NCBI GenBank assembly: GCA_012837385.1
Contig: DURH01000041.1
Span: 1 to 42,688, forward strand
Length of the DNA stretch: 42,688 bases
Reading direction: 5' to 3'
Source: Bacillota bacterium
Lineage (GTDB): Bacteria > Bacillota > Limnochordia > Darwinibacteriales > Darwinibacteriaceae
Part shown: positions 34,471 to 42,577 of the stretch, piece by piece
Layout: each line of letters begins with the position of its first letter
Position numbering within the stretch: position 1 is the stretch's first letter
Program-made: the position numbers and the translations under genes
Notes under the pieces: generated by a model
The model's database searches: none
What the model saw: the letters and a program-made list of their open reading frames with translations, nothing else
What the model was told of the DNA's origin: nothing

Positions 34471-35513
34471 TGGCGGGAACTGAGAGGATTACAGCGCTAG
34501 TGGAAATGGCCGTAGCACAGCAGGCATCAGATCTTCACCTCTCAGCTGGTTTGCCTCCCATTCTCAGGGTGTTTGGCAGCATATCACCGATCCAGGGGTA
34601 TGGACGCCTCACCCCCAGGGATATTGAAGAGCTGGTTTTTCCCTTGCTTTCTGACCACCAGAAGGCTGAACTGGAACGGGTTGGTGAGATCGATTTTTCC
34701 CACGGATTGAAGGGCATTGGGCGCTTTCGCTGCAACCTGTCGAAGCAGAGAGGTTCGCTCACCCTTGCCCTGCGGGTGATCAGTTCTACGATTAAGTCCT
34801 TGGAAGATCTTGGCCTACCCAGTATTCTCCACGATATCGCGCATCTCAAGGATGGCTTGGTTTTGGTGACAGGTCCCACTGGCAGTGGGAAGTCCACCAC
34901 CTTGGCCTCCATGATCGACATTATCAACCGGGAACGCCGGGGAGTGATCATCACCCTGGAAGATCCCATTGAGTTTCTCCATCAGCACAAGAACTGTGTA
35001 GTAAACCAAAGGGAAGTGGGCAGCGACACAAGATCCTTTGCTAGTGGGCTGAGGGCAGCCCTGCGTTCAGATCCCGATGTAATTCTGGTCGGAGAGATGC
35101 GGGATTTAGAGACCATCTCCATTGCCCTTACTGCTGCAGAAACGGGGCACTTAGTGTTATCGACGTTACACACCAGGGGCGCGGCGAAAACCATTGATCG
35201 CATTATTGATGCTTTCCCTCCAGAGAGCCAATACCAGATCAGGGTGCAGCTCAGCACCGTGTTGGAGGCGGTTATCTCGCAGCAGCTCCTGCCCTTGAAA
35301 AATGGGCGTGGGATGGTGCCGGCAGTGGAAGTAATGCTGGGCACTCCTGCTATCCGCAATATGATTCGTGAGGAAAAAGTGCATCAGATTCCATCCATGA
35401 TTGAGACAGGCGCCCGCTTTGGCATGCAGAGCTTGAAAGGTTCCATGACGGAGCTGGCCAAGAAGGGCCTCGTGGATGAGCTTGCCCTGCACTCTAGGGA
35501 GGGAGTCTGGTGA
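34470..35513 (+). CDS. pilT: Type IV pilus retraction ATPase PilT
   Basis: Hexameric motor that depolymerises the pilus for twitching or DNA uptake, 347 aa, the usual PilT length. Motifs: SDLHLSAGLPPILRV at the N-terminus, Walker A G135PTGSGKST, Asp box ITLEDPIEFLH, Walker B ILVGEMRDLETI and His box GHLVLSTLHT. The C-terminal part has AVEVMLGTPAIRNMIREEK, like the PilT retraction motif. GTG 34470 overlaps the pilB stop by one base, so translation is coupled. Its presence implies dynamic, retractable pili rather than a static secretion pseudopilus. Confidence 0.95.
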   Translation: MAGTERITALVEMAVAQQASDLHLSAGLPPILRVFGSISPIQGYGRLTPRDIEELVFPLLSDHQKAELERVGEIDFSHGLKGIGRFRCNLSKQRGSLTLALRVISSTIKSLEDLGLPSILHDIAHLKDGLVLVTGPTGSGKSTTLASMIDIINRERRGVIITLEDPIEFLHQHKNCVVNQREVGSDTRSFASGLRAALRSDPDVILVGEMRDLETISIALTAAETGHLVLSTLHTRGAAKTIDRIIDAFPPESQYQIRVQLSTVLEAVISQQLLPLKNGRGMVPAVEVMLGTPAIRNMIREEKVHQIPSMIETGARFGMQSLKGSMTELAKKGLVDELALHSREGVW

Positions 35514-36709
35514 TCCGCTACGCCTATACCGGCCGCAGCCGCAGTGGCAAGGCTGTGAAGGGGTTTATTGAAGCAGAGAACGAAGGAGAGGCCCGAACCC
35601 AACTGCGCCAAGAAGGATATATTGTCACCTCCCTGAAAGCTGCTAGGGAGCCCATTGCCCTCTTTCAGAAGCGAGTTAAGCTCAAGGCCAAGCACTTAGC
35701 CCTCTTCTGTCGGCAGTTTGCCATTATGTTAAGTACTGGACTCTCGCTAGTGAGAGCGCTGGGGCTTTTGGAGGAGCAGGCGGCGGAACCAGGATTCAGC
35801 AAGGTGCTCCAGTCCATCCGCCTGGATGTGGCCAGTGGAACTGCTTTTACCAGAACACTAGAAAAGCACCGTGATGTTTTCCCCCATGTGTTCATCCACT
35901 TGGTGGAGGCTGGGGAAGTGTCTGGTACCATGCCTGAGGTGTTAGATCGCCTGGCCACCTACTATGAACGGGAAGATGAACTGCGCAAGAAGATTTCCGA
36001 AGCGCTGATGTATCCGGCGATTATCACTTCGGTATCGTTTGTTATGGTGATCGTCTTATTGTTCGTGGTTCTGCCCATGCTGGTCAAGAACTTCGCGGGC
36101 TTCGGTGTAGAAACACCAGCTATTACCCTGGCCGTGCTGAACAGCCGGGATTGGATGGTCAGCCACTGGTATGTGGTAGTAGGCCTGATCGCTGCTTTGA
36201 TTATGGGGTGGCGGTACTGGGTGCGCACCAAACCGGGTCGTTGGATGCGGGATTCCGTGCTTCTGTCCGTTCCGGTGCTGGGCGAGATGCAGAAAATGGT
36301 AATCTTCTCCAGGTTTTGCCGCACGCTGGCACTGCTGCTGAACAGCGGTATCGCCATGATACCCACTCTCCAAATCTTGGAGCGGCTGATGGATAACGTA
36401 GTGGTGAAGAAGGCGCTGGAAGAAGCGAGGCATGGAGTGGAACGGGGCGAAGGGATCAGTCAGCCCTTAGGGAATCACAAAGTATTTCCAGCTATGTTGG
36501 TGCAGATGGTTGCTGTCGGCGAAGAAACAGGTAATTTGGAAACAGTCTTGGTTCAGCTCGCAGACTACTACGATCGGGAAGTGAATTTCACCGTTGCCAG
36601 CTTTACAAAGCTGCTGGAGCCCGCTGTTATGTTGGTCCTAGCGGTGGTGGTGCTGTTTATTCTGATCTCTGTCTATCTGCCCATGATGCAGATGGTGACA
36701 GCGATTTAG
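35510..36709 (+). CDS. pilC: Type IV pilus inner-membrane platform protein PilC
   Basis: Polytopic membrane platform of the pilus machine (GspF/PilC family), 399 aa. It has two homologous cytosolic helical domains, FCRQFAIMLSTGLSLVRALGLL and FCRTLALLLNSGIAMIPTLQIL, each ending in the family HLVEAGEVSGTMPEVLD / QMVAVGEETGNLETVLV motif. Transmembrane helices lie near 165–190 (ITSVSFVMVIVLLFVVLPML), 215–235 and the C-terminus (VMLVLAVVVLFILISVYLPM). It overlaps pilT by 4 nt (GTGA). It couples PilB/PilT to pilin insertion. Confidence 0.94.
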   Translation: MIRYAYTGRSRSGKAVKGFIEAENEGEARTQLRQEGYIVTSLKAAREPIALFQKRVKLKAKHLALFCRQFAIMLSTGLSLVRALGLLEEQAAEPGFSKVLQSIRLDVASGTAFTRTLEKHRDVFPHVFIHLVEAGEVSGTMPEVLDRLATYYEREDELRKKISEALMYPAIITSVSFVMVIVLLFVVLPMLVKNFAGFGVETPAITLAVLNSRDWMVSHWYVVVGLIAALIMGWRYWVRTKPGRWMRDSVLLSVPVLGEMQKMVIFSRFCRTLALLLNSGIAMIPTLQILERLMDNVVVKKALEEARHGVERGEGISQPLGNHKVFPAMLVQMVAVGEETGNLETVLVQLADYYDREVNFTVASFTKLLEPAVMLVLAVVVLFILISVYLPMMQMVTAI

Positions 36710-36721
36710 GGGGTTGGGGAT

Positions 36722-37753
36722 ATGGCCAGGAAAGCTCTGGGCCTTGATATTGATGCCCTGGGTATCAGGGCAGCAGAAGTAGTGCGCAAAGGCCGCAGCA
36801 GTAGGCTGGTTTCGAACTTGGCCATGCAGGCGCTGCCTGCCGGGACAATTGTAGACGGAAAAGTAGCTAACCAGCAGGAATTGGTGAGGGGCCTAAAAGC
36901 TCTTCTTGAACATGCAGATTTTTCAGCTGACAGTGTGGTGCTTGGCTTGAGGAGTTCGTGGGTGATGGTGAAAACACACCGCCTGCCCGCGATGAATAGG
37001 CGCGAGTTGGACAAAGCTCTGGAATTTGAACTCCCCGAACTGGCTTATTTCCCCGTGGATGACCTCAAGGACGTCTGCTACGACTACTTTGTCAACTACC
37101 AAACCGAAACGGAAGTGGAAGTAGTAGTGGCAGCGTTCCCCCGCGAGTATCTCTCGCCCTATATCGAGGCTATTCGAACTGCAGGTTTGGTTCTGGAAAT
37201 AGTTGATCTCCCGGCTTTCAGCTGGCCTGAGTTGTTGGCGGGGGAGAAAAGGCGCGCTTTCGTGGAAGTAAGCGAGGGGCAAACCACCATTGAGGTGCTC
37301 TCTGATAACGTGTTTAAGGTGCTGCGAGTTATACCCTTGGGCATCGCCCATTTCCGCCAGGGCTTGCAGGAAGCTTTCGGTTGTTCTGCTGAAGAAGCCA
37401 GGGAGCTTTACGCCCAGCATGACGTGGACCACCTGCTTATGGAAGGGTCTGGTGACAAGCGTGTGCTCAGGGCTGTGGTGCAGCAGTTTATCGGGTCTGT
37501 TCTGCAGACTCTGGATTTCGTCCGGGCGCAGGAACGGGCCAGCAACTTTAGAGCCATGCTCGATGAGATTATCTTGGTTGGGGACTTGGCGGACATGCCT
37601 GGCTTGAGCAGTATGCTCGGTAAAGAAGTGAACCTGCCTACTTATTCTTTAGGCCAAATGGATCTGCTCTTGGGCTTTGATGCCGATCGGCCCAAGCGGC
37701 TGAGCAGCTATGGCTCCGCTCTGGCTCTAGGTGTCAGGGGGATCAGCGCATGA
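36722..37753 (+). CDS. pilM: Type IV pilus assembly protein PilM
   Basis: Actin-like ATPase of the alignment subcomplex, 343 aa. It begins with a nucleotide-binding strand ARKALGLDIDALGIRAAEV and has LDKALEFELPELAYFPVDDLKDVCYDYF, like PilM family 1B subdomains, then a central DLPAFSWPELL and C-terminal EIILVGDLADMPGLSSMLG phosphate-2 loop. PilM binds the PilN N-terminus in the cytoplasm. Divergence from Pseudomonas PilM is considerable, but gene order (pilMNO before a secretin) supports the call. It overlaps pilN by 4 nt (ATGA). Confidence 0.9.
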   Translation: MARKALGLDIDALGIRAAEVVRKGRSSRLVSNLAMQALPAGTIVDGKVANQQELVRGLKALLEHADFSADSVVLGLRSSWVMVKTHRLPAMNRRELDKALEFELPELAYFPVDDLKDVCYDYFVNYQTETEVEVVVAAFPREYLSPYIEAIRTAGLVLEIVDLPAFSWPELLAGEKRRAFVEVSEGQTTIEVLSDNVFKVLRVIPLGIAHFRQGLQEAFGCSAEEARELYAQHDVDHLLMEGSGDKRVLRAVVQQFIGSVLQTLDFVRAQERASNFRAMLDEIILVGDLADMPGLSSMLGKEVNLPTYSLGQMDLLLGFDADRPKRLSSYGSALALGVRGISA

Positions 37754-38313
37754 AGATGAATTTGCTTCCCAAAGATGAACGTCCCTTGAAGCAATCACAG
37801 GTGCGTTGGGGTTTCTTGGTTGGCCTGGTGGGCTTTTTGGCCCTGGCGGCCGCCCTATCGCTGACCTGGTTGGAAACAGCCAAGCTGGACGCCCTCAGTC
37901 TAGCCCACCAAGATGCCTTGTCCAGGGAGGCGATGCTGCGCAAGCAGGTCCAGTCCATAAACGCTATCCGGGAAGATATCAAGGCTCTGGAGAGTACAGA
38001 GAGTGTGTACAATGAGCTTTTGGCTGTCCAGGCAGGGAGTTTCGCCGCAGTGCCGGATCTAGTGGACCATCCCTTTACTGATTTGTGGATCGAGGGATTG
38101 ATTTGGAAAGCAGATACCATCAGTTTGGTGGGTTATACACGGAATATGGCAAGCATCACAGGCTTACTCAACTATCTGACAGAACGCAGTGAGCATGTTG
38201 AGCTGAAGTCTGCGCAGCCTATCCAGGTGAATCCGGCGCAAGACACCATGTTCTATCGCTTTGCCATGGACGTACAGGGGGTGAAGGCCAGTGCTGCAGC
38301 TGAACTCAATTAG
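37750..38313 (+). CDS. pilN: Type IV pilus assembly protein PilN
   Basis: Bitopic membrane protein of 187 aa. It starts MKMNLLPKDERPLKQSQ, resembling the INLLP motif by which PilN docks into PilM. A single transmembrane helix follows (~20–40, WGFLVGLVGFLALAAALSLTWL), then a coiled coil (to ~85) and a periplasmic ferredoxin-like domain with VDHPFTDLWIEGLIWKADTISLVGYTRN. It overlaps the 3' neighbour by 23 nt. Confidence 0.85.
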   Translation: MKMNLLPKDERPLKQSQVRWGFLVGLVGFLALAAALSLTWLETAKLDALSLAHQDALSREAMLRKQVQSINAIREDIKALESTESVYNELLAVQAGSFAAVPDLVDHPFTDLWIEGLIWKADTISLVGYTRNMASITGLLNYLTERSEHVELKSAQPIQVNPAQDTMFYRFAMDVQGVKASAAAELN

Positions 38314-39139
38314 GGAGAAACTGACCTGGCAGACAGTACTCATTGTCGCCCTGTATGTTATGGCGGCGGCAGTATTCCTGGGAAGATTTCTGCCAGTGAA
38401 AAGCCAAACAGCTGGCCTTGACACTGAGCTTCGTCATCTAGCAGATACTGAGCAACAGCTGCTGCGGGTTGTGGAGCACAAATCCACCTATGAAAACCGT
38501 TTGCAGGAGCTAGAGGACAACCTGCGCACCCTGGCGCAAACGGTGCCGTCTCAGTACAATTTTTCGTATGTGCTGCGTGCCGTGGAGGAGCTCAGTGCAG
38601 AGTATGGCTTCACCATCCATACTCTGGAGCACATTCCCATCAGAGTTAGCCAGGATGGGCGCACGGGAGTGTTTCCTCTTACGCTAGAACTTGAGGTAGA
38701 CGATCGGGTACCAGCGTACTTAAGCCATCTGCAGAGGGCGTTTCCTTCCCTTTCTATAGATTTGGTTTCCCTAACCTATTTGGGGGAAAACCGTTTCGGG
38801 TTGGTTGTAGACGGGGAGCTGCATGTAGTGATGGCGGCGCCAGGAGACGAGCAAACCTGGCAGCTTCCCCAGGTTGCTGAGGTGGAAGCCGCCCAACTGC
38901 CTGTGCAGGCCTTTGGCGTAGCCTTTGAGCGGGTAGGAACCTTCCTGAATGGAGGGTTTAGAGTGTTGGGGATTGTGGAAACAGGCAGTGAGCGCACGGC
39001 CTTGGTTTCCCACGCAGGAGCGAAAAGCTGGGTTCGAGTAGGGGATCAGCTTGGCTCCGCGGTGATCAGGGGCATTTCTCCAACCACGGTTGTGCTTGAT
39101 GTGGACGGGGTTCAGCTAGAATTGACGATAGGGGGTTAG
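38291..39139 (+). CDS. pilO: PilO–PilP/GspC-like fusion protein
   Basis: Protein of 282 aa. Residues 1–~175 look like PilO: short cytosolic tail, one transmembrane helix (~13–33), coiled coil (~40–80), and an alpha/beta periplasmic domain (VPSQYNFSYVLRAVEELSAEYGF onward). Residues ~215–282 (FRVLGIVETGSERTALVSHA … SWVRVGDQLG … VVLDVDGVQLEL) resemble the homology region of GspC and the beta-sandwich of PilP, which contact the secretin N0 domain. The fusion would tie the inner-membrane PilMNO complex to the secretin without a separate lipoprotein. Start GTG 38291 is inside pilN. Confidence 0.8.
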   Translation: MLQLNSIREKLTWQTVLIVALYVMAAAVFLGRFLPVKSQTAGLDTELRHLADTEQQLLRVVEHKSTYENRLQELEDNLRTLAQTVPSQYNFSYVLRAVEELSAEYGFTIHTLEHIPIRVSQDGRTGVFPLTLELEVDDRVPAYLSHLQRAFPSLSIDLVSLTYLGENRFGLVVDGELHVVMAAPGDEQTWQLPQVAEVEAAQLPVQAFGVAFERVGTFLNGGFRVLGIVETGSERTALVSHAGAKSWVRVGDQLGSAVIRGISPTTVVLDVDGVQLELTIGG

Positions 39140-39142
39140 TAA

Positions 39143-40084
39143 ATGCGTACGCAAGTAAAGGCAATGTGTTTAGTGTTGATTGTGGCCTTGGCGGCTGGTT
39201 TTTCCCCCGTGTTGGCCGGTGAACTCGTGAATATGGAGTTTAGCCAGGCACCGCTGGTGGACGTGTTTCAGATTCTGGGGCAGTTAGGCGGTTACAATGT
39301 GTTAGTCGATCCGTCAGTGCAAGGTGAGGTCAGTTTTGTGCTGAAGGATCTATCTTTTGAAGAAGCTCTGGATCTGGTAACCAAGACCACAGGTTATGGT
39401 TACACCTTTGTAGGAAACACGTTGGTGGTTGGCAGCGATCAGCGGCTCAAGACTGAGTTTGGCACTCAGGATGTAAGCTTTGTCCCCGTTAAGCATGTGG
39501 ACGTGGAAGCAGCACAGCGCTTGGTTACACTAGTGGTTCCCAACGTGAGAAGCTACGTGGATCGGGAACTGAACCTTCTGGTTTTATATGGGTTGACGAG
39601 TGATCTGGACATGGCTAAACGAGTACTAGCGGAATACGATGTGCAGGGTGCCCGCAGTGTACCCACAGTGTCCGATTCCCTTAAGCCAGCTGCAGCTGAA
39701 GCTGCTCCCACGGAAGAGCTGACCTACCGGGCCATTTCCATCAGCTATGGGGACGGGATGGAGATTCTCGCCGTTGTGCAGCGCTTACTGCCCCATCGTG
39801 AGCTCAGCTTTGATGCCGGATCCAGACTGCTGATGGGTTCCACCACAGCGGAAGAGTGGAATGATATTAAGTTGATGGTTGAGGAGCTCGATCTACCCAA
39901 GTTCGAACTCAAAGGTGTATTGCGCAGTGAAGACCAAGCCGTGTTTTTGGTGGAATATGATGGCAAGACTTACTCGGTCAAGCTCGGCGATATCCTCCAG
40001 GGTTGGGAAATCACGGCCAGTGGCGAGGGAGAGGTAGAGTTCACTCGAGGCCAGCGTAGTTTCACAGTACGCATAGGGAGGTAG
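39143..40084 (+). CDS. Secretin-like N-domain protein lacking the barrel, with PilP-like tail
   Basis: Exported protein of 313 aa. Signal peptide ~1–25 (LVLIVALAAGFSPVLA). An STN/N0 domain follows (~28–97, NVLVDPSVQGEVSFVLKDLS), then N1-type domains (~108–170 and ~195–255, the latter ending KLMVEELDLP). The C-terminus (~258–313, LKGVLRSEDQAVFLVEYDGK then YSVKLGDILQGWEI) resembles a PilP/GspC domain. The outer-membrane secretin barrel is absent. The N0 segment is clearly similar to that of the secretin encoded next (FNVLVDPEVQGKGSFRLQGV), so the two are probably paralogues after duplication. It may line the periplasmic vestibule or replace PilP. No family name fits fully. Confidence 0.75.
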   Translation: MRTQVKAMCLVLIVALAAGFSPVLAGELVNMEFSQAPLVDVFQILGQLGGYNVLVDPSVQGEVSFVLKDLSFEEALDLVTKTTGYGYTFVGNTLVVGSDQRLKTEFGTQDVSFVPVKHVDVEAAQRLVTLVVPNVRSYVDRELNLLVLYGLTSDLDMAKRVLAEYDVQGARSVPTVSDSLKPAAAEAAPTEELTYRAISISYGDGMEILAVVQRLLPHRELSFDAGSRLLMGSTTAEEWNDIKLMVEELDLPKFELKGVLRSEDQAVFLVEYDGKTYSVKLGDILQGWEITASGEGEVEFTRGQRSFTVRIGR

Positions 40085-40088
40085 GTCC

Positions 40089-41687
40089 ATGACCGCAAAA
40101 AAAACAGCTCTCGCCCTAATTATCGCCCTATCCTGCCTTTTAGCCAGTGTTTCAGTCTGGGCCCAGACGCTGGACCTCAGTTTTGATGGAGTGGATTATG
40201 CTGAGATCTTTGAAGTAGTGGGCGAGTCTGCCGGCTTCAACGTACTTGTGGATCCCGAAGTCCAGGGAAAGGGCAGTTTCCGGCTCCAGGGAGTTACCTT
40301 AACGGAAGCTCTGGATCTGATCTCAGTTTACACAGGCTTTGAATACCGGATCACGGGCAATACGCTCTTGGTGGCCAGTCCTGAGCGCCTTGCGCAGTTG
40401 GAAGAGCGCAGCGTACGTTATGTAAGGACCCAGGGAATCGCTCCTGCACAGGTACTGGAAGCTTTGGCTCTGATTATGCCCAGAAGCGATGTATACGTTC
40501 AGCCTGAAGGGGGTCTGGTAATTCTCAGCGGATCCCAAAACGTGCTGGATCAAGCAGAAGAGTTGATCCGGGAACTAGACAAGGCGGCGATGCCCAAGGA
40601 AGCACCCCGGCAGGATCGAACCATTCTGGAGATTTTCCAGGATATCAGCGCAGAACTTGGGGTTAACTTGATTGCCGATCCATCCTTAACAGCTACTCGC
40701 TTGTACATAGATGTACGGAACCAGAATCCCCAGGAGCTTATTGAGCAGATTCAGAGGCTCGCTCCGCTGAAGGTGGAGCAGACGGAGCACTCCCTAGTGG
40801 TGGGAAGTGCCAGCGTACCAAGCACAGAACGCCTGAAGGTGTATCGCCTGAACTATGCGGAGCCTGCTGCCACCAAAACAGCCCTATCGCTCTTAATTCC
40901 AGAACAGAATATCCAGGTTGATTCAGAGAGGAAAAGCATCATTGTGCGGGGCACAGATGAGCAGTTAGCAGATGTTGACCTCTTCGTCATCGAATTTGAC
41001 CAGCCCCAGCCCCAGGTGGTGCTGGAGGTATGGGTGCACGAGATTAGTACAGATGCGCTGCAGGATTTGGGCGTAGATTGGGAAGGAGTACCTTCCTTCA
41101 CCAGTGGCGATGCTCCAGTATTTCTGGAGCTGGAATGGCAGCCCTGGGATCTGATCTTGGCCCTGAAGATCTTAGAGGAAAAGGGTGATGCCAAGCTCCT
41201 AGCCAATCCTAAGGTAACCACCCTGAGCGGCCAGCCAGCCAGCATTTTCGTGGGCGACCGGGTGCCAGTTGTGCTGACTGGGGAGGAAGGGCAGCGCACC
41301 TTGGAGTTCTTGGAGTCAGGTATTAACCTTCGCGTCACTCCGCGAATTTCCGATGATGATTACATCACCATCCTGGTACAGCCTGAAGTAAGCACCTTTA
41401 TCTGGAGAGCGGATACGGCCTATCCTCAAATCCGGACCCGGGAAGCGGTGACCAATGTAAGGGTGAAAGACGGACAGCCCTTCGTGCTAGGCGGCCTGCT
41501 GCAGGAGGAGGAGAATGAATCCATCAGGAGCATTCCATTCCTGTCTCAACTGCCGCTCTTGGGCAAGCTTTTCCAATGGAAAGAAACGAAACACAAGCAG
41601 ACAGAGATGACCATATTCGTTGTTCCGCGAATTGTGGGCGATGACGAGGGTGTGGTCAACCAGGATTTTTTTACCCAAGCCCGGTGA
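40089..41687 (+). CDS. pilQ: Type IV pilus secretin, PilQ-like
   Basis: Outer-membrane channel subunit of 532 aa. Signal peptide ~1–25 (LALIIALSCLLASVSVWA↓QT). N0/STN (~26–97) and N1-type modules (~105–170, ~185–245, ~250–310) precede the secretin domain (~310–515). The barrel contains VVLEVWVHEISTDALQDLGVDW, LLANPKVTTLSGQPASIFVGD, the GINLRVTPRI strand and the signature VKDGQPFVLGGLLQEEE … IPFLSQLPLLGKLF. This is diagnostic of a true secretin and argues for an outer membrane. ATG 40089 is 7 nt from GGGAGG. Its last codons contain a T7 run, and the stop overlaps the next ORF. Confidence 0.93.
   Translation: MTAKKTALALIIALSCLLASVSVWAQTLDLSFDGVDYAEIFEVVGESAGFNVLVDPEVQGKGSFRLQGVTLTEALDLISVYTGFEYRITGNTLLVASPERLAQLEERSVRYVRTQGIAPAQVLEALALIMPRSDVYVQPEGGLVILSGSQNVLDQAEELIRELDKAAMPKEAPRQDRTILEIFQDISAELGVNLIADPSLTATRLYIDVRNQNPQELIEQIQRLAPLKVEQTEHSLVVGSASVPSTERLKVYRLNYAEPAATKTALSLLIPEQNIQVDSERKSIIVRGTDEQLADVDLFVIEFDQPQPQVVLEVWVHEISTDALQDLGVDWEGVPSFTSGDAPVFLELEWQPWDLILALKILEEKGDAKLLANPKVTTLSGQPASIFVGDRVPVVLTGEEGQRTLEFLESGINLRVTPRISDDDYITILVQPEVSTFIWRADTAYPQIRTREAVTNVRVKDGQPFVLGGLLQEEENESIRSIPFLSQLPLLGKLFQWKETKHKQTEMTIFVVPRIVGDDEGVVNQDFFTQAR
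41666..41672 (+). promoter_or_regulatory. Phased T7 slippery heptamer near the pilQ stop
   Basis: The reading GAT TTT TTT ACC places T-TTT-TTT exactly as a -1 slippery heptamer, five codons before the pilQ stop at 41685–41687. A -1 shift would continue without a stop into the downstream 118-aa ORF. Functional slippage is unproven; a homopolymer sequencing error is also possible. Confidence 0.4.
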
Positions 41688-42040
41688 CCTCCCGGGCCAG
41701 GAAGGATAAAGAGTGGACACAAGGGTTTTGGTTTGAGTTCGAAGGAAACCGCGTATCGGGGGGGGTGAGCGCGCAAACGGGTAACTTGGAGAGCGGACTA
41801 GGTGCCGTCTATAAAGAGAAAGAGCTGGGAATCACAGGTTATTTCCAGTATACCCTACCCTATCTATCAGGGAGGGTGCAGTTAGATCTGCTCAGCAGTC
41901 AAAGGTGGGTGCCGCAAGTCACTGTGGGCGTCCCGCTGCAGTGGAAGCAGTTCAAACTAGAACCGCACCTGAACTTGGCTTTTGAGCAGGACAAGCCTCT
42001 TCAACCGAGATGGGGCTTGAGATTGCAGTATGTGTTCTAA
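41684..42040 (+). CDS. Small beta-strand-rich protein overlapping pilQ
   Basis: ORF of 118 aa that I do not recognise. It has alternating polar/hydrophobic strands (GFWFEFEGNRVSGGVSAQ, LGITGYFQYTLPYLSGRVQL, KLEPHLNLAF) and ends WGLRLQYVF, a C-terminal phenylalanine pattern like outer-membrane beta-barrel insertion signals. There is no signal peptide and no ribosome site; GTG 41684 overlaps the pilQ stop (GTGA). It could be made by translational coupling or as a -1 frameshift extension of PilQ through the T7 run at 41666–41672, which would explain how it is exported. The frame is open back to 41645. Confidence 0.6.
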   Translation: MTSRARKDKEWTQGFWFEFEGNRVSGGVSAQTGNLESGLGAVYKEKELGITGYFQYTLPYLSGRVQLDLLSSQRWVPQVTVGVPLQWKQFKLEPHLNLAFEQDKPLQPRWGLRLQYVF

Positions 42041-42081
42041 TATCGCTTATCTCATCAAGTATAAGATTGGAGGAACTGAAA

Positions 42082-42522
42082 TTGTTGAAGAAGATCAGAA
42101 AGCTGCTCAAGCAGCAAGAGGGCTTCACCCTTGTGGAGTTGATGATCGTAGTCGTTATCCTGGGCATCCTGTCGGGGATTGGGATTCAGCAGTATGGTAG
42201 AATCCAGGACAACGCGAAAAAGGCGGCTCACGAGGCAAATCACAGGATCATCAAGAGTGCGGTTCAGATGTACCTTATGACTGCAGATCCCTTGCCCGAA
42301 TTGGAAGCAATTAATCTGAAGACCATTAAGGATGCCGGCTATTTGGACAGTCAGATAGTTAATCCTTACACCAACACGGATAACTACAAAATCGCGATCG
42401 AGGAAGGTGAGGTATCGGGAGCATATATCATTACGGTTACCCCTTCCATAGAAGAGCCTACAGAAGATCCTACTGAAGATCCTACAGAAGATCCTACGGG
42501 CGGGACTTCGTCTAACGGGTAG
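42082..42522 (+). CDS. pilA: Type IV major pilin-like protein
   Basis: Prepilin of 146 aa. A short basic leader (MLKKIRKLLKQQEG) ends in glycine at the prepilin peptidase site, followed by FTLVELMIVVVILGILSGIG, the conserved hydrophobic helix with Glu5 (E of TLVEL). The globular part is small (~80 residues), PulG-like. The tail has acidic PTED repeats. TTG 42082 is 7 nt from GGAGGA (42069–42074), and TTG 42085 is an alternative; the longer upstream frame from 42010 is rejected because it overlaps the preceding ORF and puts ~24 unneeded residues before the leader. The prepilin peptidase gene is not in the window. Confidence 0.92.
   Translation: MLKKIRKLLKQQEGFTLVELMIVVVILGILSGIGIQQYGRIQDNAKKAAHEANHRIIKSAVQMYLMTADPLPELEAINLKTIKDAGYLDSQIVNPYTNTDNYKIAIEEGEVSGAYIITVTPSIEEPTEDPTEDPTEDPTGGTSSNG
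42451..42498 (+). repeat. Four 12-bp tandem repeats in the pilin gene
   Basis: Units of GAAGATCCTACN at 42451, 42463, 42475 and 42487 (first unit GAAGAGCCTACA) encode repeated E-D-P-T. Because the unit is 12 bp, copy-number change would alter tail length without a frameshift. Confidence 0.85.
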
Positions 42523-42577
42523 ACCCCAGTAAATGGTGACCTTGTGGTCTAGAACACTGACCGAAGGAGGGACCACA

